A stretch of 64,000 nt of DNA from Flammula alnicola (lineage: Eukaryota > Basidiomycota > Agaricomycetes > Agaricales > Strophariaceae): NCBI GenBank assembly GCA_015499995.1, contig JADNRV010000026.1:310001-374000 (forward strand), given 5' to 3'. Shown here in pieces: positions 1 through 16,073 of the stretch. Within the stretch, counting starts at the first letter, position 1, and each line of letters begins with the position of its first letter. Under the pieces are notes generated by a model. It saw nothing but the letters and a program-made list of their open reading frames with translations. It had not been told where the DNA came from and made no database searches. The position numbers and the translations under genes were made by a program.

Positions 1-2874
1 GGATGACTTGGCCTAGGTCGTCCGCTCTAACTAGCATATTCTTTCTGGTAGGCTCGCGCCTTTGAAATTGACGCTATGCACACTGCGATGAAGACGGCCA
101 GGTATGCGAATTAAAATGATTATTTGGTATTGCCTTCAACGTGTACCCCTTATTTAGTGCAAGCTCAACCCATCGAGTATGGCAGACCTTGCCTCGACAT
201 TTGCGGCGAAGGGCTGCTAGTCATGACGTCAGACGTGTTCCACTTCGACTTCGTGAGAGGGCGAGTGCCGAGGTAAGCATATCTGTGTACACTCATCGGG
301 CATGGCGTGATGGATTTTGCAGATGGATCCAGCTCGCAAGAAACCCCTTACACGCGCAATACCAAAACGCGGAAAAGAGAAACGCATCAGCCGGACACAA
401 GCGCTCCTTAAGCGACAACGTACGTTCCAAGTAGGCCGGAGATATTCTTTGGGACTAAACTTAAAGCAGGGGATAAACTGTGGCTTGAAACACATTTGTG
501 GCACGCAAAACGCATGCATATGGAGACCATGTGGGGTTATCGCCTCGTCCGTCGTTGGTTATCTTTGCGGAAGTCTGTATTGATCTTTGCACCTCGATAC
601 AGGCGGTGTCCCCCACCGAAAGGCATATCGTCCCTCCCATCGCGCCTCTGTACATGGCTCAATTTTGCACGATGCATCGTACTATTCGTGTGTGGAAATC
701 AAAGGTCCAGAAAAGATAGTGGTGGCATTATTAGAGTCGTGCTGTGATCCTCAAGGACCGGGACCGGGTTCAAAACGGTGCGTCTAAAGGTGTCGAAAGG
801 AAACTCTTTTGATCTAAAAAAAACTAGGTGCTTGAGTGGTTCTCGTACCCTTGAAACGCACATCTACAAGAGAAATGCTTATCCGTATGATTTGATTGCA
901 CCTTTAACGATCATCTGGAGGCCTCAATCTCACGACCTGCACCCTATTGACAAAAAGGGTAAAACAAGAGATGCGAACGATGCACCTGTGACTCAATCGA
1001 ACCTGTCGAATATCCGGTCCGTTTGGCTGCGATTCCATCCATCGATGCACCAGGCTGTATTCGATACTTTGAAGGACGCCGCTTCGCATGCGTTAGCAAA
1101 CTACAAGACACTCAACGGAGATTCGGAGGAGGTTTCACTAGAAATTACTGATCTGAAAGGACACTTGAAGTTTTCGAAATCATGGGCCCAAATCAAGCCA
1201 GGTAATTAAAGGAGCATTGTCTCCTGTTTCTTCGGAAAGGAGACAGGAATTTTTAGGGGTATGTGCCATCTTTGTTGAGGAGATTCTGGGAGATGACGAA
1301 AGATCATAGTTTTGGTCATCGTTAGCCAATTGCAAAGTGCTGGCTCGACGCCACGTGGTATGATTGTTGGTTTCAAGGTGATCGATCCTAGGTTGAAGTA
1401 CGTATCTTTTCCCTTTTTCGTTGCTGAATTCTTATTCGCGGATTGCAGGTTTCCACCAAAGAACGCGAAACCTGCAAAGAACGGGTCAACGGCCTCCACC
1501 CTAAACCAAATCACATTCCCATCTGCCTACCTTGCAGAGAGTGAAATTTGGGACGACGTTATTCGAAATACTTTGGCAAAACCACGCTTTAAAAAAAAGG
1601 ACCTAGACGAACGACGATCTAAAGTATGTGCTTCGTCGCCTTCCCAGATTCCGTCATTCAAATACCACTCTTTAGAACGAAATACCAGGCACGCCATTGA
1701 ACGCACAGCGTCAAGACGACCGTATCCCTGTTCTCCTTATTCAACGTTCTCTGGAAAACTCAAATTCTACAAACAGTCCGCCTCTGCATGGTTGGACCCT
1801 CATAATTCCAGCGGGATGGGCAATGTCATTCTTTAGCTCTCTCATCTTTACGGGTACTCGCGTAGGAGGCCAAACTGAGCGGCAAACGCAGGCTTTTGAA
1901 GCTGGAACTGCGTACTTTCCTCGTGATTACCCATCTACTCAACCTTATGATGCCTATGCCCTGGATCGAGAAGCAAAGGAGAAGACGATATGGGACAGAA
2001 AGCCGCCTGCAAAACGGGTAAATTACGATAAGCTCGCCACGAAACATCCGTGGAGGGCGGATTGGGCAGGTATTCTTGGAATAGCAGAAGAGCCCGGAGG
2101 AAATCCTGCTGGAGCTTGTGACCTGGTAACCACTCAACGAGAACCTGCGTCGACAGTCGCTGTAAGCGAGACAACACCGGCCATCCGACCGTGGCTGCTA
2201 CGAGGCTCAGAAGTATCAAAAATCCTTTCGAGCATGGCCTCCGTTTTCAATCATGTCGCTGCTCTTCTTTCAGAGATCAACCGACTGCGTCTTAAACCGG
2301 GCTATGGGCCGTTATCCCATTCTATTAAACCCGCTGATCTCTTGAAAGGTGCTTTAATCAATGTCAAGATAACAATGTGCTTGAGAGGGTCGCCTCACGA
2401 TCTGGCTATGATCTACTCTCTCTCGGATGACATATGTAGACAATGGGAAAAGCTCCTCCAGCACCAGAAATCCTCAGCGATTCCGCTCGATGACGAAGCA
2501 CTTGAAGAAGCCCAGGTTTGTGACTGCATTATTGTGTCCCAGCCGTGTTCCTGACGATAAGATAGCTAGCAACTACTGTGCCTAGTGAGACTGCTGGCTA
2601 CATAACCACAGGTCATTACTCCCTTGCAAGGGGGCAAGGTTTTGCTATCGGTACAATTTCGGTAGCACACCTCCTTGAGCTGGAGATGCAAAGTACGCGG
2701 TGAGATTATTCTACCGACTGACGTATAGTTACCTCTAAACTCATTCCGTCCAACAACAGATTGCATCCCAACCAGAAAGCACCTTCAAAAGTCCTTCCAA
2801 TGCTTGTCGGCGTACGTAATACAGATGGACATCAATGCCGGTTGGCCAGCATGGAAGTGTTATTGGATGCTTGA
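1..2874 (+). CDS. POP1: RNase P/MRP protein subunit POP1 (5' partial)
   Basis: POP1 is the large protein subunit of RNase P and RNase MRP, which process tRNA and rRNA precursors in the nucleus and nucleolus. Recognised by the N-terminal POP1 text (FEIDAMHTAMKTA and STHRVWQTLPRHLRRRAASH across an intron at about 102-163), the block ending KRMHMETMWGYRL, the POPLD domain (GWTLIIPAGWAMSFFSSLIF, about 1785-1850) and the conserved end reading VRNTDGHQCRLASMEVLLDA. The stop is at 2872-2874. The first visible exon starts near 52 after an acceptor, so the start codon lies outside the window. Introns of about 50 bp are visible near 273-322, 420-469, 778-827 and 1399-1449. At four places (near 620, 1170, 1185 and 1333) the conserved protein continues only if one base is added. 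Convergent with the borealin gene, 219 bp away. Confidence 0.93.
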
Positions 2875-3093
2875 AGCTTTCTAGTGGGTACCGGGAACTT
2901 CAGAGATTCTGAAAGTCTTCATGTACTTAATTGGATATCGTGCACTCAGATGAGGGTTTTTACAGAATGCATTTTCTGTCAATTGGAGGATTAGTGGGAA
3001 GAGGAATTTGAAAGATAAAACTTGCAAACTGAATAAATAAACAACCAAAGGTGTCCAGAGTACAAGAAAGAGCAATGCACACATCTCCGAATG

Positions 3094-4681
3094 CTATAGA
3101 ATTCTCCACTTGTCGACGGTAGCTTGTATCAACCGCCCCATCTCGGCTTTGGCTTGCTTCTTTGCACTATCCGAAATTCCTTCAAGTGCATCGAGAGCTC
3201 CTGGCGATGTCTGCAAAGGGTCGAACTCCAGCAGATGGCCATCTTTGGTTGGAATAGCCACCAAGGCAGAGAATGATCTCGTATGCTTGGTTAGGGGACG
3301 CGGTGTAACCTCATTGTTATTCGGCCGTGTCGATGGGAAGCGGAAAGAGGCCAGTGTTGGCTGCGGCTGAGAGCCGAAGGCCTGCGTCGTCTGAGAATTC
3401 TCTCGGGAGTGCGACGATGATGTGTCTTGAGAGGAGGCGGTGTAGAAACTCGCTTGTGAATCTGTCCGTGAATGGAGACCATTTAAGGTTGTGGGGAATG
3501 CGACTGAAGGATCTCTTCGGATGATGATACTGCTCTTGGATCGTTTCAGCGTATGACCACCATTGAGGCCACTCTCCTGTTCTTCTTGAGACTCTTCGTC
3601 CTCTGTATCCATCTGCGCCATTTCAACTCCTTTGAACCAGCCTAACCCAAACTCATACGGATTGGCGAGAGGCGACCCGTTGATGCTCAACATGTTTTCG
3701 TCCTTTCTCGGTAATCGCATGGTTGTATTTGATGGGTCCCGATGCTGCTGAGGCGGGAAGACAGGGGTCTTTGGAGGCAAAGAAGGGTTGAAGCTTGAGC
3801 TTGAAGGGACGCGGCTGAGTTGTGCATATCCACCAATGTTCGAATTTGATGGTTGGCGCTTTATGGGTGAGGGTGGACGTGAAGGTGGTCGCGGGTTGTA
3901 GGTAGAAGTCGTGTTATTGAATGGCGGCCTTGATTTTTGAGGACTGGGTGAAGGGGGAATGCGACCCATTGTGCGCGACTAACGAGCAAGTTAGCACGAA
4001 GTAACAATGAGATGGAATGAAGAATCCATACAGTGCCTGGTGTTTTGTTCATTGTAGCCATTAATCGTGAGCGTTGCCCAGTTCCGGGACCTGTAGAAGA
4101 TCCAGCGACCTTGTTGGGTGACATTAGTTGTGTTCGGGCTAAATTAAATGGTCAATATAGCGAAATGCTTTGCAGGAGGAGATGGACGAACGGTTCTTCA
4201 ATGTTCGTTGTGAATCCACGTCCCTAGATTGACTTGAACCAGACGCCTCAACCTCCAACTCTTGACTGGCCACCCATTTCCTCTTCCTCATGCTCTTATC
4301 GATTTCTCCCAGCGTGGCATCCGCACCAGCAGCCGCTAGCCTCTCCTTCTGGAAACCCCTCAAAGCCGATTGAATATTTCCCTCGTATTTACCTCCAAAC
4401 TCCCGCATCGTCATACTTCTAACTTGCTTAGGAATGCGCGATACCTGGCCTTCCTGGTGTATTGTAAAGTTTTCGAGTCTGTCTGTAAGCCATGCCTCAA
4501 ATTGTCGAGTGCGATGCGCGACTAAAGGAAGAAAACATATATCAGAAAAGCCAAAACTGTGACAACCGTCTGAACCTTCAATGTCCAAATTGGCTATCAG
4601 TTGTCTTTTCTCTTCTTCGCTGTAGTGTCTTTTTGCGATTCGTGGCTCCATCGTGGATGGTGTGGTATGACTCGTGAGCAA
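3094..4681 (-). CDS. Borealin-like chromosomal passenger complex subunit
   Basis: Borealin (Nbl1-type) links INCENP and survivin in the chromosomal passenger complex that targets Aurora B kinase to centromeres and the spindle midzone. The N-terminal helical domain is clear: KRHYSEEEKRQLIANLDIE, then after an intron VAHRTRQFEAWLTDRLENF and MTMREFGGKYEGNIQSALRG. The remainder is Ser/Pro-rich and low complexity, with many potential phosphosites and an acidic stretch, ending QATVDKWRIL. The model is complement(3094-3978, 4032-4138, 4192-4521, 4576-4681), 475 aa, fully in frame with consensus splice sites. A second Met (MEPRIAKRHYS, ten codons in, at about 4651) may be the true start. Much longer than yeast Nbl1, like animal borealin. 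Divergent from the Rictor gene; 184 bp separate the two starts. Confidence 0.85.
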
Positions 4682-4742
4682 TGTTCAACGTCAACAAACG
4701 TTTGGCACAATACTTATACTGGGCGCGACGAAAGACCTATCT

Positions 4743-4768
4743 CACGTGGCACATCACGTGCGACGCGT
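4743..4768. promoter_or_regulatory. Paired CACGTG boxes plus an ACGCGT (MCB-like) box in the borealin/Rictor divergent promoter
   Basis: The 184-bp gap between the two divergent starts holds CACGTG at 4743-4748 and 4755-4760 and, directly after, ACGCGT at 4763-4768. CACGTG is the core site of bHLH factors such as Cbf1. ACGCGT is the MluI cell-cycle box of G1/S genes in yeasts. The cluster is seen in the sequence; that it is used here is inference. Confidence 0.4.
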
Positions 4769-4865
4769 CTACATTAACATTGTCATCAGTCGTATGCCTT
4801 CAGTTATGCCCGTCACCTCGTACCGCAGCACACGATCTACCGGGTGAATTGCACGACGAAGCAAG

Positions 4866-7800
4866 ATGCCTTCCAACCTGGCTGTCCCACCTCCGGTCGG
4901 TTCCCACTTGACAAACTCTCTTACGTCAACCTTGGTTAATACATGGACCGGAGATGCTGGTTTTTCGTTTGCTCAATTGGAGGGCATGGATCCCTCGGAG
5001 CAGGTTCGTGAGGCCCCACAACGCTTGCTTTGTCAATTACATATCTTGCATTGAATTTGCAGGTCGACCTTCTCAACAATGAGCTTGTCTTGGAGAATCG
5101 AATAAAAGAAGGCGCGGAAAACCTTTTGAACATGGATCTAACCGTCAGTTCCTATGAATCAAGTGCTCCTTCATCTATTCTGATGGAAAGTACAGGACAC
5201 TCAGCGTTTGCAAGTTGAATCAGAATTGGATATGGCGAAGAACAAGATTAACGCCATAAAGAGGCGCATTGATTTGCGTGAGTATCGTTTACGTCGCTCG
5301 ATTGCTGTCCACCTAATGCAATTGTAAGAGTCTTCACGGGTCAGGGAGAGGTTAAACGCAGTAGGATCCGGAGCTGCTAAACGAAAAGCTAGGCCAACAA
5401 ATGCTTCCACGACGAGCGTTAAAACGCTGAAAGATAGCGACGACAAAAGTGAGTTGCATATTATTGCTGACAATACACTTATAAATTTCTTTCGACTCTC
5501 AAGGTGGCGAAGGTTTCAGAACAGCTCTACAAAATGCGCTAAATTGCATCAGGGAACTGGAGTCTCTTGTGCCCCCAGAAATATCGCCGTCTACGATCAC
5601 GTCAGCTACCCCCACATCGAAAACGAATTTGCAGTCAGCAGGAACTCATGATGTCAATGCCCAAAGAATGGAGGGTATGTCAAAGCTCATCGAGATCCTC
5701 CGACGACATATGCGCGTTCGATATGAAATTAACTTCAATGAGGTTCTGCACGCGTGAGTTTTAAAGTTGTCCTATTTCATGGCCTTCGGCTTATAGAAGC
5801 TAGGGTTCTGCCTTGCTTTGGAGATAAGTGCTCGATGCAATGTCGCGCAGCAGGGTATAGGGTCATTCGGCATGCATTGGTGGACACGGATACGGTTCGT
5901 CGGTTGGGCGAATCCCTTGATTGGTACATCGTGAAGTGAGTTGTTGGAATGCACAGATAGTGGCCAAATCCTAAACCCGTTGGCTAGATCACTTCTCCGC
6001 GATAACAAACATGCAGTAGAGAAAGAACAGGTCATCAAGCTTATTCGAGTAATTGTTGAGATTGGGACTGTACGACGTGATTTGGAGGTAAAAAGTGGAC
6101 CCGGTGTCGTACCGATAGCTGAGACCGTTATGCGAGCTGTCGTTGCTGTCGCTGAACATCCCGAAGACCCCTTCCGCCTGATTTGTATCCAAACTCTCGC
6201 CGAAATCTGTACGTTTCCAGTTACATTCCCGTTGATTAGAACTTATTGTATTGCGCAGTGCTGATTGACATCGACCTTGCTGCCAGAACGGGCGTCATTC
6301 GTTTCTTGTTACACGTTCTAGGAGAAGGTCCTGTCGAGATCACCCCAATTCTGGCTTCAGTATTCTTGCACTTGGTGGATTGTCCCCGGACTCGCGCCTA
6401 TATTCAAGTTGGAACCGACCTAGAGGTATACTTCATTGTGTTAATTTTCCACTGTCGCGTTAAAAGTGGCCTTTCCAGATCGCACTTTCAGCTATAACAG
6501 ATGCTTATGGGAAAGGCCCCGACCATGCCGAGCGTATGAGAGGGTGTGCAAAGGTTGTGCAGTTGATGCTTCGTACATGGAGTGGTGCGTCAGTAAGAAC
6601 TCGCCCAACGACCAATTAACCCTCTCTTTAGGATTAATGTTCTTTAGTATGGACGATATGCGAGCCATCCGATCACTGATAAATACCCTTACAATCCCAT
6701 CCCTCGACACTCGAGTAGGTTGTTTTGTCCAGGTTTGTGATCAAGCGGCTGATGGGAGTCAATAGGAAATTATCTTGGATATGTTTTTCGATTTGCTGAA
6801 TATCAAAACACCAGCCTGGTATCAAACATTTATTGATGGACGACGGTTAACGAGTACGAACCATTTCTTTTCTGCTACAAATATTTACTTATTAAGTACA
6901 ATAACCAGTGTATAGGAAATCGCGCGATGCCCCTGAAAATCAACAGCATCGACAGGATCCATTGGAGAAACCGCATTATACTCTCAAACTTACAGATCAA
7001 TATCTGGCCCTGCTTGTAGCCATTCTTACCAACGCAGGATTATGCGAGGTTCGTGACAATATTCACGAAGAATGAATGCAAACTCATGAATGACAGGCTC
7101 TCACTGCCATGCTAGAAGAGTCAACAACAGGCACTAATCTATCTCGGAAGGCAACTCTCCTGATGGCAGAGGTGCTTGCTATGGCGAATCGTGTCCTCCC
7201 TTTGTCGCTGGCCGCCAGGATCCAGGTAATTTCATCATTTGTGTACAGTCTCGTTATTAAGCAACCCTCGTTCAAAGGCGATCCCTGAAGTCTTCTGCAT
7301 GGCGACTGACTACATGGACGGAGAAAATAGAATAGTTGGAACTTCGGCGTTATCAGCGATCGATAGTTTCAACCGCAATAGGGCAAGATTAGAATCAAGT
7401 GGGCCCGTAAAAGGCTTCCGCCTCAGGTGCGTCTAATAAAGGCATACTTGGATCTCCTGATCCGAAATATCATAACAGGGCGAACTCCGTTGAGGATGCA
7501 GTTCGCCGCGGTCAGAGGCAGGTCGAACAAGTCAAGCTGAAGATGAGCATGCAAATGGATGACAGAACCTTCCAGTCATCTCTGTTGGAGACTCAGGTAT
7601 AGTTTGGTGGCCATATTTTAATATATGGTTTCTCAACCTTTTACAGGTAATGACGACGCCGAAGGACCACACAAGTGGAACTTCGAAACGTTACAAGAGC
7701 TCATCGAGGGTCCATTGTTAAATCCAAAGCGAATGGAGGAAGCCATAAAAGTTCACGATTTATACGCCGGTTGATGTCTTTTTTCCATCCGTTCAGCCAT

Positions 7801-10252
7801 CGATTCTCTGACATGAAAAGGACTCGGGTACGTCGAATTTTCGTCCCGTAACTGTGTGTATTTTGAGCACTCCGTCGATAGGCTAATACGAAATGGGTTC
7901 GACTTGGTTGTTCTCTTCTGACCACTCTCATGGCCAGTCCGGATGGTGTCAGATATCTCTCGACCGAAGATCAGTTTCTAGCTCAGATCGTGAAAAGTTT
8001 TGCACAACTGATCCTGTAAGCCCGCTGCATTATGTATACTTCTCGCTTAACCGACTCTGATTGGAATAATATTTCTTTAGTTCAACGGGGTACCGGATTC
8101 TGACCCAATCTTCTCCAAAAAACGAGTCGCGGAAACGCTGACTTACGGCTATTTGGAAATGCTTGGCACTCTGAGCAAATTCAAAGATGGCATTGAGTGG
8201 GTTAAATTCCCATGTCCATACGAGAGGTATTTCGTGTCTGATATTTCAATAATCCAGGTTGCTGGAAAAGTTCAAAATTTTCACGGCGTTTTACCATCTA
8301 AGTGAGCTGCGGAGCAGAGAGGACCTAATCAAGGGGATCATAGAAAATTTGGACTACAGCATGTGCGTTATTTTATTCCTGAATTTTACTTACATCTTAT
8401 GTCCCATTTAGTGATGGCCATCCCCGGATTGTTTTATCCAAGGCTCTGACCTCAAGCTACAAGGTTAGCCTCCTCTAAGAATGGTTGTGATCTTCATTCT
8501 CATACAATGTCTAGCATATCCGCCTTTATGCGACAAGGCATCTCGGAGCTCTTATTCGCGGATCTCCCAATGCCAATGCCTGGACGTTACGCCTACTTCT
8601 TACGCAGCTCTATGATCCTGCTCCGGAAGTCTGCGAACTTGCCGTTGAATTTCTGGAAGAAGCTTGCGATTCAAAGGAGATTTTGCAACTCGTGGTCGAG
8701 ATGCAACCAACAATGGATCATCTGGGCGAAGTTGGACATAGATTGCTATTGAAGTATGTATCCGTGTATCTCACTTGTAAATCAAAATTTTTACTAAATT
8801 CGCGTAGATTCATGTCGACACCCATGGGGTTCCGTTTCCTTTATGATGCTGGTTACATCGATCGCGAGATCGAGGCTTGGTTCAATGTAAATTCCTTGTC
8901 TATCCAAAGCTATTATCTATCTCATTATACCACAGGGACGTAATATTGACTATGTCGTCGAGGTCGAGGTCTTCCTTACCAAGGTTTTCAATTTCTCGAA
9001 CATTGTTGACGATGACGACGATCTTCTGCAAGTTATTTACACTATTCAATGTCTATCGTGTTCATACTCACTGGTTTTTCAGCGAATTTGATGGAACAGT
9101 CCCGGCTCATTTCTATGGGGAGATGGCGAAAACAGAACTCGGTTGTCAGGTCCTACAGGAAAAGGGGCATTTCTCGGAATTTTCCCAATTCATTCGGCAA
9201 CATAGTCACGAGAGCGAGGATACTGACCTTATCTTGAAGCTCAAGAGCATACTTTGGGCTGTGGTGAGTTCTGCTGCATCAATGTATTGCACTTTTCTTA
9301 CGTTCCCTAGGGTAATGTCGGTGCTACCGAAGGAGGACTCCATTTCTGCGAGGAAGAAGAGATCATCCCTGCTATCTTAGAAATAACCGAGAAGTCTCCA
9401 ATTCCATCCGTTCGAGGGTACGTTTGAAAATAATGAAGTCGACAATGACTCAATGCAGTTTCCAGAACTTGTTTCTTCGTTCTTGGTCTTATTTCCTCGA
9501 CTTCTCAAGGCGCAGAGATTCTTGACGATTACAATTGGGAGGCAACATTATCACCTCTTGGAATGCCCACGGGCTTGTGTATTCCCACAGATATTGATAG
9601 ATTCATTTCGGTGCGTCACTCAAGTGTCAAGTATAACCCGACATTTAACTTACATTGTTCACTAGCTGCCATCTTGGACTGCCACAGATCCGAATATACC
9701 TGAAAACCGACTGCTACCACCCGTAACTGAGCATGAGATTGAGGCTATCACAGCAATCCAGAATCTCGCGAATACTGTTATAGCTAACGCTGCATCACGA
9801 TCTTTGGCCAGGCACGTAGTCTTTTCCCTTCTTGGCATATCTTTGGCTTACCTCGTCACAGGATCAAAGCTCGGCCAGACACGCGAGGTGTTTTCTCCTC
9901 TCCTGAGATGTTTTACAGAGCCTTGCACATCATGTCAACTCAGCGATACCGGCTCCCTGTTCGTCGATATATCGTTGAGCTTTTCAATCAAGAAATGAAT
10001 CAGGATCTGGTCTCTGCATTAAAAGATGCCGCTACACGACTGAAGGCTTCTCCGTCATACAAACCCCCGCGAACAGATACGATTCGAATGAGCGTTTTCG
10101 GTCGTTTGGGAAAATCTCGAAGGCAGTCAGAAAGCGACGAATCCGATGAAGATGATGACCTCGGTACGCCGCCTGCCGAAGCTAAGCCTACAGTAGAGCG
10201 GCCTAGTATCAATTTGCAACCTTTGGAGAAGATTGTGGGGTTTGATGTTTAA
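4866..10252 (+). CDS. TORC2 subunit Rictor/Tsc11 (Avo3/Ste16 family)
   Basis: Rictor/Avo3/Ste16 is the scaffold of TOR complex 2, acting at the plasma membrane on AGC kinases and actin. The frame opens MPSNLAVPPPVGSH at 4866. About 45 residues later an HR1-like coiled segment follows (VDLLNNELVLENRIKEGAEN, then LQVESELDMAKNKINAIKRR). The Rictor N-terminal ARM region is at about 5690-6760 (RDNKHAVEKEQVIKLIRVIV). The middle carries WYQTFIDGRRLT, GPLLNPKRMEEAIKV and RLYATRHLGALIRG. Near the C-terminus come GTCFFVLGLISSTSQGAEIL (9430-9500) and a final HIMSTQRYRLPVRRYIVELF segment before an acidic tail ending KIVGFDV (stop 10250-10252). At least 20 short introns. Two sites, near 7670 and 7755, need one extra base to continue the conserved protein. 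HR1 motifs are known in fungal members and could bind Rho GTPases. Confidence 0.9.
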
Positions 10253-10623
10253 ACATTTTTCTTTTCACCGCGCATTTTTTTTTGCAATCCAGCTCACCCT
10301 ATACCGCATTTATCATATGGACTTTGCTCGCAATCATCCGCTTTTCGTTCTATTAATCTATTGTATGTATTATATCGTTGTACACCTATGTATGTCGAGC
10401 ACAATGACTGAAGATACCACGAAATGGCGATAAATGAATTTCAATTTGGAGGACTCCGAGATGGGATTGCGGAATCAGTGGGAGGAGGTCATGTGACCCC
10501 AATGCAGTAAAACTTCGGCGTTATCCGTTAAACTGCTAGAATAAGGTTCAAGCCACCGAGAACGCAACGCTTCGCCTTACAATTATCTCTGGAAACCGGG
10601 CTCGACAACTTCAAGACTTCAAG
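10253..10623. other. Intergenic region between Rictor and uL22 genes
   Basis: About 370 bp holding the Rictor 3' UTR (T-rich near 10255-10320) and the presumed uL22 promoter. No gene, RNA or repeat seen. Confidence 0.6.
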
Positions 10624-11471
10624 ATGGGTGAGTGCCGTATCCCCCATGATTGACAACCATTCTGGAACTATGTTTGAACAGTTCGTTACGCCGCCGCTGC
10701 GCTTGCCACCAACCCCGAAAAAAGTAAGGTTCAGCTTTATGCCCTGGTCGATCAATGGGGTGTTGACTGGACTACTCTCAGCCTCCCGCGCCCATGGCGA
10801 GTACTCCGAACCCATTTCAAGAACATGCGCGAAGTTGCCGCTGCTCTTTCCGGTGCGTTTGTCCGTTTATATGCTGTACTGTCGCGATTGAAAGTTTATC
10901 TCGCAGGAATGAAGCTATCGAAGGCATATGCATACCTAGGCGACGTTAAAGATCACAAGCGCGTGATTCCTTTCCGACGATTCGCAGGCGGTGTTGGACG
11001 GGCAAGCCAGGCCAAGGAGTTTAAGGCTACTCAAGGTGCGTTGTTATTTTACTCTTGATACACAATTTAGACATATTATTGCTTATAGGTCGCTGGCCCG
11101 AGAAATCCGTCAAATTCATAACCCGTCTCCTAAAAACGCTGAATCCAATGCCGATGCGAAAGGCATTGATGTGGAAGATCTTCTCATCAGAAACATCGTC
11201 GTTCAACAAGCTCCTGTACGTCATGGAGTTTGACTTACTGATGGTGACTCCTGCTGATTCTCTGCTACTCAAGAAAACCCGCCGCCGCACATATCGTGCA
11301 CATGGTCGTATCAACCCCTACCAGGGTCACCCTTGTCACGTTGAGATCATCCTCAGCGCAAGCGAGACTGAGGTCGAGAAGGCCACCGATGTTCCAGTGT
11401 CCGCACTTTCTCTCACAGGTCTCAACCGCCGCCAGGTAGCCAGGAGACGGATTGAGGCAGCTCGTGCCTAG
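10624..11471 (+). CDS. RPL17: 60S ribosomal protein uL22 (L17)
   Basis: uL22 lines the peptide exit tunnel of the large cytosolic ribosomal subunit. Exon 1 is only ATGG (10624-10627), a layout common in fungal ribosomal protein genes. It is followed by VRYAAAALATNPEK, THFKNMREVAAALSG, MKLSKAYAYLGDVKDHKRVI, PFRRFAGGVGRASQAKEF, RWPEKSVKFITRLL and KTRRRTYRAHGRINPYQGHP, ending RRIEAARA (stop 11469-11471). Five short introns by eye. Two single-base deletions break the frame of an essential, highly conserved protein: at about 10805, where TACTCC is read but TACCTCC is needed, and at about 11136, where five A are read but six are needed. These are the clearest evidence that such breaks are sequence errors and not decay. 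Confidence 0.95.
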
Positions 11472-12494
11472 GTTTATTATGTTTGCTATGTGTATGAACG
11501 ACGCCGATATACTACGGGGCATATGCAGTTTCTACGAATTTCTGTGCTTATGCCATGCACGCCGTGGCGACGCTCTCGCGACGATGAAACTTATACGACT
11601 TTCCCTGATTAAGGTTGGTGTGATACTGAGGTATGAAAACTTTTATGATCTGAGAAGATATATGGGCATTCTCGAATACCTCATAGCGATAACTTGGGAC
11701 CGTTCGAATACCCCAGGTCGGTGACGGGATCAATACTTGCTGTGGTAATATCTCGCCCAGTAATACGGGCGGCTAAGAGGTCGTTGTGAGTCTGACTCTC
11801 TGGCATGACGAATAAACTGAGTAGTGGAAGGAGGAATACACATGCAACCAATCTTGGTCGATCAAAGCTCTGCATATCTTCGAAACCTCGACACGGCTTA
11901 CAGTAATTGAGAAACGCTCGTGCTGGCGGCCAAAATCATATTCAACTGTGTTGGGATATGTAGACGAACTACATAAGTACGCCAATAAGCCAGACTGGCC
12001 GTTGGTTCGCGACTGGATGAGGAGGCTTGCTCACCTTAATAAAACAGACTTAATCTTTTAAAGCTCGAATCCTTACAGCGGTGCAGGTTGGAATACGCAT
12101 TACTTGCTCGGTAAGATGAGGCGGTATGATAATGCGATTCTGGGAGTATTCAAGCGTTGACAGCGGAGGAGAATTTGACATTGGGTTGGATAGAACAATC
12201 TCATGTAGCCATGAGAACACGATGCTCTAGAATGCAGAGTCGGCACGCACAAGGCGGTGTATAAGTATGTGACCCATGTGGAAGGACTATGACAGTGTAT
12301 TGCCTCACCTCAGGCTGTGCACAAGTAGAGAAGTAAAGCACGTGGGTAGGCGGGATTTTGTGTCACCACCCGTTGTTGGCTGCCAGTGACTGTAGTCATT
12401 CCCTCAATCCTCCTCAATCCCACTATCCTAGAACCCACACCGCCGACAGCGGTGCTGCTCATCGCCAGGACTATACCTCACCATCCCCGCCTCA
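11472..12494. other. Intergenic region upstream of the HECT ligase gene
   Basis: About 1 kb without a convincing gene. On the minus strand, 11681-11875 encodes 64 residues with a hydrophobic N-terminal stretch (VACVFLLPLLSLFVM), but no intron structure, family or start context supports it. A CACGTG box lies at about 12339-12344, 150 bp upstream of the next gene. Confidence 0.5.
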
Positions 12495-15398
<2,904 letters not shown>

Positions 15399-16073
15399 TC
15401 TCTTATGCCTTGTCTCACAATGGCGTTCTATCACATCAGCTGTGACCTCTTTAGCTTCCTAGCATCGCGTCTATTTCTTTCATATCTACCTCACGAATAC
15501 TCTCTCTCTCTTTTTACTTGTCCTATGCTACATAGTGGAACAGCATCATAAGAGTTCTCGATTCCTTCATTTCTTCCAGGATGTACATGTTATGCTGTTA
15601 TTAGTTAGTTTTCAATGCATTTTGCTTCCAACCGTCCTTTAGTGATTTTTAGTTTAATACGCCGAAGTATACTCTCGCTGGAGAGGTTCGGTCTGCCATC
15701 GTCGCGGTGAATATGTGTTGTCTAATGGGAAATATTGCCCTCTGGTTGACGCACTAGTGACTAGGACCACCCCCTTAAGACGCCTAAATCCGAAAAATTG
15801 CGGTCGCAAAAAAACCGAAGGCAATCTCTGTTTTAGTTAAGCTTATTGCATGCCTCACTTGCCTCACTTCCACCACCGAGAATTCTGAACAATAAAGTGA
15901 TCAGCCAGTCTATATTTTTTTATAAAACAACTACGACGACCAGAGAGCAGTAATGTAAAAAGTGCTCGGCCCAAAAGTCCAATGTATCCAACAATGCCCA
16001 GAATGACAAGCTATCGAAGTAAAAAAGGTATTTTGCCTGTCACTCTTCTACGATCCGAGTGCTATTTAGTGCT
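15399..16073. other. Intergenic region between convergent genes
   Basis: About 675 bp of 3' UTR sequence from the HECT gene (CT-rich near 15480-15530) and the secreted-protein gene. No gene or repeat seen. Confidence 0.6.

Noticed and set aside
1..2874. POP1 as a pseudogene because of four frame breaks
   Set aside because: All breaks are single missing bases while splice sites and the rest of the protein are conserved; uL22 and RAD50 show the same defect.
11681..11985. Minus-strand frames with a hydrophobic, signal-like start
   Set aside because: No intron logic, family text or supported start; overlapping frames are equally open.
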